From Circinella minor (Eukaryota > Mucoromycota > Mucoromycetes > Mucorales > Lichtheimiaceae), in the NCBI GenBank assembly GCA_016758965.1, contig JAEPRB010000043.1, forward strand, positions 63,597 to 127,596: a DNA stretch of 64,000 nucleotides, in the 5' to 3' direction. The notes beneath the pieces are model-generated. The model was not told the origin of the DNA. It saw only the letters and a list, made by a program, of their open reading frames with translations, and made no database searches. This document shows positions 36,311 to 49,196 of this stretch, piece by piece. A program made the position numbers and the translations under genes. Numbering within the stretch: position 1 is the stretch's first letter; each line of letters opens with the position of its first letter.

Positions 36311-39300
36311 TCAAGGTAACCGTTGGCTTACATCCATAAACAAACGTTGATGCATATCCATTAATATATTTTTTGGTATAAAACTAAAATAAAGTCCCAT
36401 GAGTAAATCTCCATATTTATCTCGTTGATAAATACATTGGAATCCTCGTCCAGCTGATGAATCTAGTTGAACAGTATGATGTATTCTATTATGAGATGGA
36501 TCATTATTCCGTACCATTTGTTCGCACTACATATACAAATTTTAAATCATTATTAATTTAGTATATATAAAATACATATTAAAGAATAAAAAAAAAATAC
36601 TACTTACCAAATCATGCAACTTTGTTATGGATGGCCATCCCCAAGTAGGCAGTGAGGAAGATTCATCCCTATCATCATCAGATGAAGAAGAAGCCCATTG
36701 ATGATATTTCTCACCAATTTCCAACAAAAGCCCCTGGTTATTATTAAATTCATTTAAATCTACAATACGTGGAGCAAGCATGACACCATCTTTTAAATGA
36801 ATAAAATGTAATAAACCAGGATAAGCCGTCATAAAAGACAAGATAGTGAAATGAGTAGCTTCTTTGGTCAACAAAAAAGTTGTAAAATCTTGTAATTGTT
36901 CTTGTAAGCTTGAACGTAATGCCCGTGCGACACTATAATATGTTGTTTTATCATGTATCGTTTCAGTTGTATGAGAATCCTAAAATAAAATTTGAATTCA
37001 TGAATATGTGAGTTTTCTATTTACTTTTTTTGTAATAAGTATCCCTTATATATATATATCCTATTATCATAAGTTACATAAAAGGAAAAAAAAATATATA
37101 CAGAAAAAAAAATCTATAATTACAACAATATCACGACGACAAATAATAGTGGCACAAAGCCCATCACCAAGATGAATCAGTAGAATAAAACATAATACAA
37201 GCCGATGACCAATTTTAATCCAACGTGGCATGACTTTGATTTCGTTATCTGGTAATGTTGTAGTGGCTGAGTCATCATCACTATTATCATTATTATTGTT
37301 ATTTTGTAAAAAGGAACTGAACATATGTCTTAATGATTGTTTAGCGGACAAACGATCTGCATTACTTTGACTACGTGATCGAACAGCGGGTGAAGAAGGT
37401 GCGGATGATTGAAACAAGATAGGTTGTTTTGTAATTGTTACTGTTGTATTATTACTAGTATTACTACTACGCCGCCTTGTTGGACTTCCTTGAAATGGAA
37501 CTGTATCCAAAGGTAAACTACTTGATAAACAATTAGCAGCCTCATCTTCAGCATGCTCACTTGATGAATGATATAGTTTTGCATTACGTGGCAATCCTTC
37601 TTTAATAATTTCTACTTCTGCTACTCGATCATGATCATATTCATATTCTTCTTCAATATCTGCATCTGTTGCTTCTTCTTGTTCATCAGGACCATCAATT
37701 TCAACTTGCAAATGAGGTCTTGGTTTTTGTTTTCGTCGTTTAATTTCTTCTTGTCCCTTGTCATCTTCTTTATTATGATAATGGTTTTCTTTTTCTTTTT
37801 GTTGCTCTTGATGCTTTTGTGATATAAATGGCCATTGATTATGATGATGATGCAATTTGGATGATGATGTTGATGGTGTATGATGGTGGTTGTAATGGTA
37901 TTCGCCACTACGACGCGATAAACGAGATAATAATTGATTATGAACTAAAGGAGGTGGACTACTCCATGATAAAGCAGGTGTAGAGCAATTAGAAGATGCA
38001 ACTGTTACAGAGGATGCGGATTTTTCTTTCACTTTAAAAGGTGCTGAGATTGACGAGGAGTCATAAATATAAGTAACGGAAGATTTTTGACTACTTGTAG
38101 CTTCGGAGGAAGAAGCTTGCGGAGTTGGTGTAGAATCGGATGAGGTTGCATAAACTGGTTTGTGAACACTGTCCGTAGAATAGCTTAAAATCGTCATTTG
38201 TGAGACCATTGTACAAGCAAAAAAATAACCTTAATTTTTTTTTTTTTCTTGGGCACTCTAATTCTCTTTTTTTTTTTATAAATATATATTGCTTACCTTG
38301 GTTCTAATATATTTTGTGATCGAGTAGTAGAAGTAGTAGGTGTATGTAAAACATGACGTTTTCCTGTGAGATCTACCATAAGTTATTTTTTTTTTTCAAA
38401 AAAAAAAAAAAAAAAATATCAGTTATCCCTGCATAATATAATAAATTTTAAGATTCAAAAAGGTTTTGACATAATAAAGTCATGAGTTTTACCCTCTTTA
38501 ACATCAGATTGATCCGCATACTCAGCTGCCATATGACACAAGTAAAATAATACTTCATGTGGTAAATCTTCTTCCACCAGTTCATCCATTTCAGAGTTAG
38601 AGCAACGTACTACTATTTTATTTTTTACAAATAAAAATACGTCTGACCACACTAAAGAACTATATCCATCTGTTGTTGTTGTTGAAGAAGAAGTTACTCC
38701 TTCATGAAAACTATTTGTTTTACGTCGATGATGATGATCCCATGTAATATTTCTTGGAGGTGTTGCGAAAAAAGATGAAAATCGAGTTGTTGTAGGAGCA
38801 TTGTTATTTGATGAAAATGTAGTTGAAAATGCCATATCACAACATTGTCTCAAAGTTTGTGATAACCGAGTACGTAAATCATCATGTAATTCTACTTGTT
38901 CAACAGAACAAAGCATATCGGGACAATATAAAGGCTTTTGAGTGCTTATCAAAATGATTTTTGAAATACATGTTGATACTTGTTCAAGTGATATAATGGT
39001 TTGTTGTCGTTGCTGTTGCTGTTGATGACGTCTATGACGATGTTGATATATATTTCCTCTTGTAGCAGAAATATTTTCAACACGAGTATGCCATTGGGGT
39101 CCAAAATGAAACCTCAAGAGTCGATCAATAATAAAAAGATGCTGGTGAACCAAATTAACCGGAATTGTTCCTCGTTGAGTCCATGCAATGTATAATAAAC
39201 CATGTTTCTAAATTATTAAATAAAAATAAAAAAAAAAAAGTATAAGTTTTATTATAAATATAAAAGGTAAAAAAGTACCACGAGTTATTTATTACCTCTA

Positions 39301-39493
39301 AGAAAGTTATTGTTTTATTTCGTGTATGAAGATATTGTATACGGTCGTGAAAGCTTGCTTTTAACAAGTCTTTGGTCAATAATAGAGGCAAATAACGGAT
39401 TTTGCTTAGTTCACTTATTGCGTGTTGATTCTTAGGTTCGGTTGAATGATAAATGACGTCTCCAGAATTATTTAAAATTAAAAACTTAATCAT
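36311..39493 (-). CDS. HPS1: HPS1-like subunit of BLOC-3 (6 exons, 878 aa)
   Basis: Exons are 39493-39296, 39207-38493, 38372-38297, 38183-37124, 36979-36608 and 36526-36311 (2637 nt, in frame). HPS1 with HPS4 forms BLOC-3, a longin-fold guanine-exchange factor for Rab32/38-type GTPases in lysosome-related organelle traffic. The start MIKFLILNNSGDVIYHS is longin-like. Near the C-terminus, TILSFMTAYPGLLHFIHLKDG and LYFSFIPKNILMDMHQRL align with the corresponding conserved stretches of animal HPS1 (a PGLVHFI-type and an LHLSVIPTDLL-type stretch). The middle (about residues 330-680) is a long Ser/His/Glu-rich low-complexity region, explaining the length above the about 700 aa of human HPS1. The exon 4 acceptor at 38183/38184 was chosen because it alone keeps frame. 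The identification rests on motif memory. Confidence 0.75.
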
Positions 39494-40171
39494 TGAATGC
39501 CCATTGCTTTTTTATTTTGTATATAGTGAAAAGAAAACCAAAAAAAAAAAAAAAAAAAAAAAAAAAAGGAAGAAAAATGAGAGAATAAAAATAAAGGAGG
39601 TTACATTAGATTCCAGCCAAACTGGTGTGTCTGTAAGAAATAGTTTAGTGAACCGCAAACTTTTCCAAAAACGTAATAAATCCCTCTAACTTTGGTGATA
39701 CAGAGCACACAATTTGAGTTACACAACAACATCATCATCATCGACATAAGTAATAATCATTGAATATATCACCATTTAAAGTATATAAGATAAAAGCTAA
39801 AATTTTCATCTCTCTTTGCCTATTTATTAATTTAATGAAAAAAAAATGCAGAGTCTTATTTATTATATTTGAACAATAAAAAAAGAAGTTATTGGGGGGG
39901 GGAATAGAATAAAAGAGGAAGGGGGGGAGGAGAAAAAGAGATAAAGGCTAAAAAAAGATCAATGTAAGATAATAAAAGAAAAGTTATATACAAAAATAAA
40001 ATGGAATGGGTAGTGTTTTTTGCAGGAAATAAGTAAAGAGAGGGAATACGTACATAAATAATATAAAATATGTGTGTGTAATTTAAATTCAAAACAAACA
40101 TTCATTTGTCACACATATGTCAAGTCGTACAATCAAAACAAGTCAATAACAAAACATTATAATATCTTTGT
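39494..40171. other. Spacer upstream of HPS1
   Basis: About 680 bp with a poly-A run (39541-39567) and G-rich tracts near 39894-39902 and 39921-39928. Presumably the HPS1 promoter and the 3' UTR of the GH5 gene. No gene seen. Confidence 0.5.
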
Positions 40172-42630
40172 TTATAACAGTTCTTGTATTATCCGACCTT
40201 CAAGACGTAACTCCTGATCCGCTTCATCACCATCGCACCACCATAAAAGGGTCCAATACTTTTCATTGTGCGTTTGAGCTTTCCATTGTCCTCCTGAAAC
40301 TTGTATTTTACTACTTGTTGAATCCTCTTCTTTTGATAGTGTATCAACTTCTGCTGGTAATGGAAAATGAACTGTTGGAACATAAATTTCAGTAGCTCCT
40401 TCAGCTTGTAAACTACTCTTGAAAGAAAATATAAACGTAGCTTGTTGTTTATGTGTTGGTGATATGTATTCAACAGAAAGAGGTGTACCAGCAACTGTAT
40501 GCGCATGTGGACGATGTAAAGATATAATATCGCGTACGTTTACATTATAGTTGTTATCTGACCTGGCTTTTGTTATTGTTTCAGGGAGCAATGTTTCACT
40601 GCTTGTATCAGACTGCTCCATTAATTCTTCCCTAATTAAGGCACTAATACTAGTATCTCCTTGCCAAATACTAAGATCTTCACCATTCCATAGATCACCC
40701 CATTTTGGATGATTATCTGGAACATAGTTCCATAAAGTATAGCTGACTAAATTTTGTTCTGCAGCATTGATACTGGCATCCATTGCTTTGTTTTGTGGTG
40801 CCTCGGAACTATTCATTGGATAATATTTATTTTTACTCTTCTTATTTGTTGTAGCATGTTTTGATCTAGTAGTGACACGTTTATCCTTCTTGTTCTTCCA
40901 GAACTGATCAAATAACTGAACAAACAACCATGAAAACCATCCCATTGTCATTGTTACCAAAGACTTTTGTTTCACCGGCTCCATATCATAAGGGATACCA
41001 ATTTCACCAATAATAAAAGGATAATTTCCCAACGTTTCCAAACCTTCCAATTTGAGTGTTTCAATTTGATCCACAAAACTCTGTCGAATGGCTTTTTCAC
41101 CAACTCGTAAAGCACGTAAAAACCGTAATGGACCATTCCCGTATTTCCCACGTTTCAAATTAATGTAATCAACATTATAACTACACCATTTCTTTTTCAC
41201 CAATGTTAAGCCATCATACCAATGAGGGCATAGAGCCAAGTTGGTTAATGTTGAAGGCATACTAGGGGCTCGTTCCATAATAGGAGGCTGGATAAATAAG
41301 ATGGCATCTGGGTGAATTTCTAATAATTGAGCCGAGTAAAGTTTGATAAATTCTAACCAATAATAACCATAATTTTTGTTTTGCTGTTGTTCAATGTTGA
41401 AATAATCAGGTCTCGTGATAGTTTTTGTGAATGGATCCCATACACCATGGTTGGCCCAAATACACCCAGCTTTCCATTCTGGACTTCGTTTCCATTCAAA
41501 CAACTGATCAACAACGTATTGTTCTTCTGTTGAAAGCCATGCTTGAATTCCCTTTGGATCCACAAGAACGCGCCCATTCTTTTTGGGTCCTCTCCAAGTA
41601 AATACCCAATCATCGACTTCGGTTGCTACACCATTACCTAGCAACATACTTTCAAAGGGTGTAGGTGTTAGACCTTTTTTGAAATCAACATCTTCTGATG
41701 GTCTTCCAGTAAGATCTGGCCAACCAATGTAACCTTGACCAGGTTCATTCATGGTATCGTAACCAATGACGACATCACCTTGAAGATTATGTTTTTTTAC
41801 TCGTTGTGCAAGTTGGATATATGCATCAATATAATGAGATTGTAAATAATCTTGTACATGAACACCATTGACAACACATTTTGGAGCAAATGTTTTTCCT
41901 GCAAAAAATAGTGTAAAGAGTGTTGCAGCGGCTAGTTTTTGATAATTGGTATTCCATATCATCTTAGGAAATTTTTCTGGGTTCTGGTGGAGGTTATGAA
42001 CAATGGCGGCATTTGTTTCTGGGAAATTAAGAGGATTTAAACCTACGAGTGTATGAGTCCATCCTGGGTGACCTGATCCACCACAATGACGAGACCACTA
42101 TAAATATAATTATTAGCAATTCTAACTTATAATTATACATTATAACTATTTTTCCATACCGTGTCTTGATGTGGATTCAAATAAACTTTTAATCCATACT
42201 CCTTGCATTTTATGAGTAGTTCAATAACATAATTGAGATAATCTTCATCATAGATTCCACTAATAATAATTAAGCACGAAAATAAGTAAACTACTTATTA
42301 TTTTTTTAATTGGATTTCTAACTAGTAATGATACTGGAACAGTCTAGATAATACATACGGTCCTTCATGCTCTATTGCTTCCCAGGTCACCATCAAACGT
42401 AATAAATTAAAACCATGGTCCACAAGTCGTTGTAAATGGATATCAGCTTCTTCAATAGGGAACGGTCGACCGACAAAAGATACCTTCCGATCGTAATCAA
42501 CCCAATACCCATTACGTTCATGAGAAGGCACACCACCTGGTATTTTTGTACCACCACTAAGGTTCACACCACGGAATATAACTTTCCGATTTGTTTTTGG
42601 TTCAATGAACCATGGACCATTGACTTGCAT
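40172..42630 (-). CDS. GH5 glycosidase of the fungal glucosylceramidase/sterylglucosidase (EGCrP-like) type (3 exons, 765 aa)
   Basis: Exons are 42630-42359, 42259-42160 and 42097-40172 (2298 nt). The N-terminus NGPWFIEPKTNRKVIFRGVNLSGG is the typical first strand of this GH5 subgroup. Further on come HPGWTH, TMNEPGQGYIGW with the likely acid/base Glu at about residue 242, and FIIGEIGIPYD with the likely nucleophile Glu at about 489. A C-terminal beta-rich domain follows. Known relatives (endoglycoceramidase-related proteins) remove glucose from glucosylceramide or ergosteryl glucoside in the cytosol or vacuole; which lipid is used here cannot be decided. There is no signal peptide. The first ATG (42630) was preferred to an upstream in-frame TTG. 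Confidence 0.88.
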
Positions 42631-43320
42631 GACCAATGAGTTAAAAGAAAAGTGAAAGTATAAGATTAAGCTGGGTAAGTGAGAGAACTATAAGTTAATA
42701 AAGAAAGGGGTAAAAAAGAGATTATATAAATGATGCCGAAAGTCAAAAAAAAAAAAAAAATACGAGAGAGTAATTCGCTTTTCCAGCGGAGTACCATGCC
42801 GCTTTTCTTTGTATTACCCATGGATCCCTTAACTAGATACAAGTGCACTTATCCGTTGATTTATCTTTAAACAGATGGGATCACAAAATACAAGTGACAA
42901 CATTATGCTAGTCAGGCTTTTTGTTGGAATGAGAGTTAAAAAAAATGATCTGCTAACATTTTGATCATATGACGAATTTCTGGAGATTCCGAATATTCTT
43001 CTTCAAACTTATGGTTGCAGCTATATCGATAGTTTTGATTGTCCCAATCGGTCTCGTATATAGATTAAAATTTATATTTATTAAATGGAAGACTAAGATG
43101 ACCTTCGCCAATGGACATGTGGTCGCTTCCTTGCAGTACAAAATGGGTTGACAGTTATATACAAAAGAGCGAAGAGGTATCAACTGAAAAACCTTTCATT
43201 GAGGGGAAAAGTTATAGTGGGGGAGGGAGGAGGATAATAGCTAAATATAAAGTAGAAACGTGGGAGAAATAAGACTAAGTTTATTGAAGGTAAAATACGT
43301 AAGAAAATAAGAAAAGACAC
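42631..43320. other. Spacer upstream of the GH5 gene
   Basis: AT-rich, with a poly-A run near 42745-42760. A 60-codon open stretch at 42969-43151 (plus strand) encodes a hydrophobic segment but has no family resemblance. Nothing further supported. Confidence 0.45.
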
Positions 43321-43323
43321 TAT

Positions 43324-43780
43324 ATGTTCGGGGAAGATTGTGTGTGTAGTGGGGGTATAATGTTCAGAGTATCTTCAAGATCTGGTTCGGCTTCATTGAG
43401 TGCTTCATCAGGATGGCTCAAACGATCGATTTCACGAAGCACTCGTATAAAAGCATTCCAGGATTTTGACCACTTGCCCAATGTCAAGCCAAGTTCAGAC
43501 CGTCGTAGATAATTCATGATAAAGTCGAGAGACTGCAATTCATCGGGTGTTGATGGAATAGTACCAAATACGGTGAGAAGTTCATTAAGCAGTGGCTAGA
43601 GCATTGGACAAATAGTATAATGTTCTTCTTTAGCGGCAGGAAGGCTACAACGGCAATTCTTGAGGGTATATGAAGGCAGCCAGTGCATACGCCATTTAAT
43701 TAACCGGTGTTGATCACGTGAGGCCTCATATATATCTAGTTCGTTCGATACAATGAATACCGGCATATCCATTAGTTGTC
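43324..43780 (-). pseudogene. 3' fragment of a second LINE (ORF2 C-terminus)
   Basis: Read on the minus strand, a segment with DQHRLIKWRMHWLPSY and a Cys-containing patch resembles the RCIRWRLGWLPGG plus zinc-knuckle end of the LINE ORF2 at 12.1 kb. It is broken by an in-frame TAG at 43597-43599 and then runs on to a stop at 43323-43325 with an Asp/Glu-rich tail. The upstream RT is missing, so this is a 5'-truncated dead copy, the usual product of incomplete LINE reverse transcription. Sequence differences show it belongs to another subfamily. Confidence 0.55.
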
Positions 43781-43789
43781 ACCAAGCTG

Positions 43790-46289
43790 CTTGGTTTATT
43801 TTCCGTCTTTCCACATTTTGCTTTTGTTTATAATGCCGAAAACATGGGTAATAAAACAACATATCTTTCCCGAGCACATTAACAAATTAGTTGAAGTAGA
43901 TAAATAGGATACTTTATTTTACTTTTTTTTTTTTATTTTGGAATAGTATACATTTCTGTTAACTTATCAAAGATAATATAGGAGCTGCTGGCATAAAAAT
44001 AAGTTTCATACCGACAAAACCGTATTAGGTGTTATATTCAAACGCTTTGATGTCAAGACCTTGCTACTTTTCGGCCATTTCATACAAACAATAAACACTT
44101 TCTTTTATATATGTTTTTAAAACAAATTTTTCTCCACAGTTATGGCCTGATTGGAAACTGACATATTTGTCATTCAAAGAAACATCTATTCCAAAATACC
44201 TAGTGGTATATATGTCAAGAAGAAAGAAATGTCATCTATATTAATTTCTTACGTACTCTGCCATTTCATGCAACAGATCACATGTGATAATTTTTGGACT
44301 TTGGGTGGTCTAGGACTTGTTTTATTTAACAATGCCCATATTTGAAAATCAGCATTGCTTGTTGCTGTGGAATAGCCATCGTATAAGTTCCAGTGTGCTT
44401 TACAGTCGAGGAATTTTGAATTTTTATGTCGTCTTTTTGAAAAGAAGCATAAATGGTTAAAAAAAATATTGTGTTAATATTTTATTATGGTACATGTTTG
44501 ATTATTAATGTAATATGAAATAATAATGCCTTCTTCCGAAATGTAAATATGATAGTTAATGCTATCCAGCTTGGATTTGTCACTGTCCTTCTATATATTT
44601 TTTCTTGATGTTCTACGTATTTCCCTCAATTTTGACCAATAAATTCCAACAACTAAATCGAAATCCACGTTGCACGATGTTAATCAAGTGCTAGTTTAAG
44701 TTCATCAGGGACTTCCCTCTCTATGTTTTAATATTTCACCATCATACAACTACAGTGCTTATTGATGAATCATTAGCAAGCTATTTCTCTTACTGTAGTC
44801 AGTAATTGCTAGATAAAAAAAAATATTGAGTTTGTTTTAGCAAAAGAAATGTTCGCACTACTTTCTAACCTGTAGCAACCGCATGATTATGATTGTATAC
44901 GTTTTATTGATGAGGTTTGTTTTTTAGGAAACCTGAAATCCTGTTACATTCGACCATGTCACTTCATTCAAATTGCAGTTCTTAGTAAAAATGTCCCATA
45001 AGATGTGAATAATAGGTAGTTCAAACTGTTCATCGTCACGAGAAAAATGATCATTCACGTATTATTGTTGTTGACAGAGTATTCAAATTGTTCTTATTGT
45101 AATTTATGCAGTTCACCAGCGGATAGAATTGTTATCATTGTTTTTTATATAATCATAAACGTGTTGAATCTCTTATCTAGCAATAATACTATATGCTACT
45201 ATTATGAATGTATTCATCAATTACATATAGTATTACCAATACGGATAAATACATAATAAGTAAAACTTCTTTCTTGGTACCCGTAAGAAAATGATGAGTA
45301 GACGCAAAAGGATATGTTATATTTAGGGAGTAATTAAAAGCTCGTTTGTTTTTTTCAATAGTTGTATGTATAATACATATCACGCACCAATTAAAGTCAA
45401 TGGTTATCAGATTTGCGTATTGTTGATGAAGAAAAAAGGGGGACTCATTGGTGGGCAAACGAGAAACTTCTTCCTGAAATTTCCTTTTGTAAAAATTAAC
45501 TTTTATTTTTGAAACGTGTGAGAAGAAGGAGACATACCTGTCCCATTATATCTAAAATATATATAAGTGGATACTATACGTGAGTTGATATCATAAGAGC
45601 AGTAACTATACAGTATATACGTATAATAAATTATTTTGGGTACTCGTTCAATATAGACCAGTAGTATTATATAATGCATGAACTTGGAAGATCCAGTTAA
45701 TAATAGAGCAAAATAATAAATAAATTGAAAACAATGGAAAATGCTCAAACCTTATAAGGATCTTTTGATGCTGGTATGCACAGATACTATTTACTTTTAG
45801 TATTTTTCTATTTCAAAATTATTATATTATGCCAATCTGTGCCAATAATATTCACTCTATCTGATTTTTTTTATTCCCACATCAATAAACACTGATTAAC
45901 TAGACCATGGTATTGACGCAAAAACGTTTTACAGCCTAATTATGGTGATACTTCCTGACAAAATACTGGTTGATATTAAACAAATGAAACAGTTCGACAA
46001 GCACTCCTGAAAATAAAAAGCTTTGGAAAGTTACCTTTAGTAAAAAAAAAAAAAAAAAAAAAAGATTATCCATGGTAATACATTCAACCTGTTGTTGTTT
46101 TGCTTAAGATTTACAAGAATGGGGTTTTTTTATTTGGATATTCATATATCATGCACTGTTGTATATTACTGGTTCGTTACTGTGATTATGATTTTTATAT
46201 ATAAAAGCAATATTCTGTTTTTATTTGAAAGCTATTATCATTCTTTTCTTTTGGCATTTGATATTATCATTATCATAATTATCATTAGT
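43790..46289. other. 2.5 kb intergenic DNA
   Basis: AT-rich, with stops throughout. Open stretches such as 45047-45256 and 45189-45458 show no domain and AT-driven composition. A poly-A run lies at about 46042-46063. The right end should hold the promoter of the transporter gene. Confidence 0.45.
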
Positions 46290-48241
46290 ATGGCGGGAGA
46301 TACAACAAAAAACAACAATAATAACAAAACGGATTCAACGCAAGCGGGAGTACATCCATTTGTTATACTCTGTTCAATTGTAGCAAGTATGGGTACATTC
46401 AACGCTGGTATTAATACGAGTGCTTTGAATATTCCTGGTTATTTTGTGCGCAATTGTCCAAACGCTGATCCGGGTGAAGTTACCTATTTTCCAGAAACTG
46501 TTTTACCAGAGTGTATTCCTATGAATGATTTTGTTTGGTAGCTTTTTTCAACTGCTTATTATTATTACGTAGTATGATGATACTATTATTTTCATACAGC
46601 TGTATATAAAGAATAGTCATCTGAAAAAAGTATTCTGATTCATTGTTTAAATTTTTTTTATCACTCTTTATTTTTTTTTTCTATTTTACCTACGAAGGGG
46701 AATTGCAACGGGTATGTTTGCATTAGGTGGTCTAGTAGGTGGTATCATTGCAGGTCATTTGGCGGAATATACGGGTCGTCGTGACACTATGTTCATTATC
46801 AACAGCACATTTTTTATCGGGGCTATTCTGATGGGTCCCGCTACAACAAGTGTCATGTTTATTATTGGAAGAATATTTGTTGGTATAGGGTCCGGTTCTA
46901 TGGTATTTTGTCCTTATTTCACAACATATATTATATCTAAAATTGCAGCTCAAAAAGAAAACTAAAAGTTTCCCCATATAAATTTTTTAACTTTTTATTC
47001 TTATATATATGTAATACTAGTCCGTACTGGTATCAATGTACATTGCCGAAATAGCACCTCCCAAACAGCGTGGAATGCTTGTAGGGCTTCTACAATTATT
47101 TGCCACATGTGGATTTTTGGTTATCGAACTTTGTGGACTTGGCTTACAGTCTGCTATTGGTTGGCATATATCATCGGTGATTACTGTGATTCCAGCTCTT
47201 TTACAGATCATTCTTTTACCATTTTGCGTACGGTCTCCGCGATGGCTCGTTAATCAAAACCGAGTTGATGAAGCGTACAAAGCTCTCTCAAAATTACGTC
47301 AAGGTGATATTGATGTTGAATTCAATGACATGACCCATTTTTCTTCTAGTTCAAGTAGAAATACGGGTAAGAATGTCGATTATAATACCTCTTTTACCTT
47401 ATCACCACCATCTCTATCATCCTCTATCAACAACGGAAGTACGATAATTACATATCAACAACAATCAAATTATCAGCAACAATCGTACAATTCTATTTAC
47501 AAGAACAAGCAATCTTTGACTTTAACATTGTCACCACCACTACCAGCCGAAGAAGAAACAAAAGAAGGAGAATCGCTATCATTAATACAATTAATGAGGA
47601 TTCCAGTTCTTGCTAAATTCACTCTCAAAATGATTAGTCTGCATACTGGATTTCAACTTTGTGGAATTTTAGCCATTATGTATTACTCTACAAGTATTTT
47701 TCAGACCACATTCGATAGGAATTACGCAGCCTACGTCACTGTAGGCGTTTCAGGTGTCTTTGTTATCTTTACCATGATTGGGCTCATCTTGGTCGATCGA
47801 TTAGGTCGTAAAGCTCTCATTTTATTTTCTTCGGTCACCATGTGCATTTCATGTATCTTGATGACAGTAGCTTTAATTTTTGATAAGTCTATATTCCAAG
47901 TCGTTTGTATCATGTTATTTGTTGCCACATTTGCAGTCGGCCTTGGAATTTGTCCATTCTTGTTTGCTTCTGAAAGTTTCCCAACCTATGCCATTGGTGC
48001 TGGTTGTTCAGCTGCTCTTATGAGTAATTGGTTTTTTAACTTTGCTATTGGTCTTTTGTTTCCAACCTTAATGAAGGCTCTTGATGTCTATGTTTTTGTA
48101 CCATTTGCTGTTGTTACATTGTTACTTGCTATATTTACTTATTTTTTTACTGTGGAAACAGCTTGCAAGTCAATTGATGAAATAGGTCGTGAACTGGGAT
48201 GGTACGATTTGGAACCAAAGAAGTTTTTACAAAAAACATAA
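46290..48241 (+). CDS. MFS sugar transporter family protein (3 exons, 557 aa)
   Basis: Exons are 46290-46537, 46698-46902 and 47021-48241 (1674 nt). This is an integral membrane protein of the sugar/other transporter family with about 12 helices in two halves. Family signatures are GRRDTM after helix 2, RIFVGIGSGSM, MYIAEIAPPKQRGMLVGLLQL, SPRWLVNQ, LVDRLGRKALILFSS and FASESFPTY. The cytoplasmic loop between helices 6 and 7 contains an extra Ser/Gln/Tyr-rich low-complexity insert of roughly 75 residues (about residues 255-330). The usual final PETKG is replaced by FTVETACKSIDEIG. The substrate is not predictable; hexose is a guess from the family. The start at 46290 follows a long AT-rich leader; an upstream in-frame ATG would add an unlikely hydrophobic extension. 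Confidence 0.88.
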
Positions 48242-49094
48242 CATTGTTTTTGTTAAACAGTATTTATTATGTGTATTAATTTAACAGAATTATTCATAAA
48301 AAAAAGTACATAGCAAGGCCTATTACTATTGGATCAAATACCTATAGCTTTTTTCCTCAAATTTTGCTTTGTTGAGATAATAAATATCATATCGCACCTC
48401 TGTGATTTTTCTTCTCGATATCTTTGCTTTTTTTTTCTCAAAACATGGTGCATTAAAATTTATTTACGGAATACAACTTTTATTATATATATATATATAT
48501 ATCATACGTAGCTTAAAATTAGTTTTAAAATGTATTACCAGTGCGTAGTAAATACAATAAGGCTTTGATAACGCCAGTAAAAAGTATTATATGCAAAAAA
48601 TTGATACGTAAAAAAAGAATAAATTTTATAGACTGATATCAGGTGTTTAGAGTTTAACTAATAATGTGCTTACGTAGTTAACAATGCACAGTTTGCTGGA
48701 TACGTACACTAGTGCTTAAAAAATAATAATAAGAAAAACTATCATAATACTTTAAAAATGTATACAGTAATTTCTCGTCAAACTGGTATTCGTTTAATCA
48801 GTAATTCGCTAAACCAGTGCTGGTGATTCGACAAACCGGTGTTCGATGAATATTTCAAAATATTTACGCCGGATGTATAATAGTATTATTTTATTTTATC
48901 ATCTATGTTGAATATCGATCAAAGAATTAAGGATATTTGACATTATGATCAAAAATTGGATAATCACAGTGTATTAGCTGAAAACACTATAGTCCGTGTA
49001 TGTTATGAATACTGGAATATATAAAACGTGAAAAGAGATACATATTACCTAGTATATAACAGGACACAAAGTGTATAATGTATGCGTAATGGTG
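48242..49094. other. Intergenic, with a possible pogo/mariner-type transposon end
   Basis: At about 48766-48845 the sequence TACAGTAATTTCTCGTCAAA is followed by repeated AAACTGG/AAACCAG/AAACCGG motifs, as seen at the ends of pogo/Tc1-like elements. No matching opposite end is found in the window, so it is at most a relic. The rest is AT-rich with no gene. Confidence 0.35.
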
Positions 49095-49102
49095 TTTGAA
49101 AA

Positions 49103-49196
49103 GGGAATGACTACGGGCGCGCCAAAAATTCATAATCAGACGAGGGGCGCGCCAATTCTGAGCCGGCACTTTAGTAACATGGCGCGCCCTTCGTCT
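49103..49196 (+). repeat. Left terminal inverted repeat with three GGCGCGCC octamers
   Basis: Pairs with 50373-50466. The octamers at 49116-49123, 49146-49153 and 49181-49188 are themselves perfect palindromes. The spacer between the second and third carries GAGCCGGCAC. Confidence 0.92.

Noticed and set aside
45047..45748. Several 60-90 codon ORFs upstream of the transporter
   Set aside because: They overlap on both strands, are hydrophobic from T-rich DNA and match no family.
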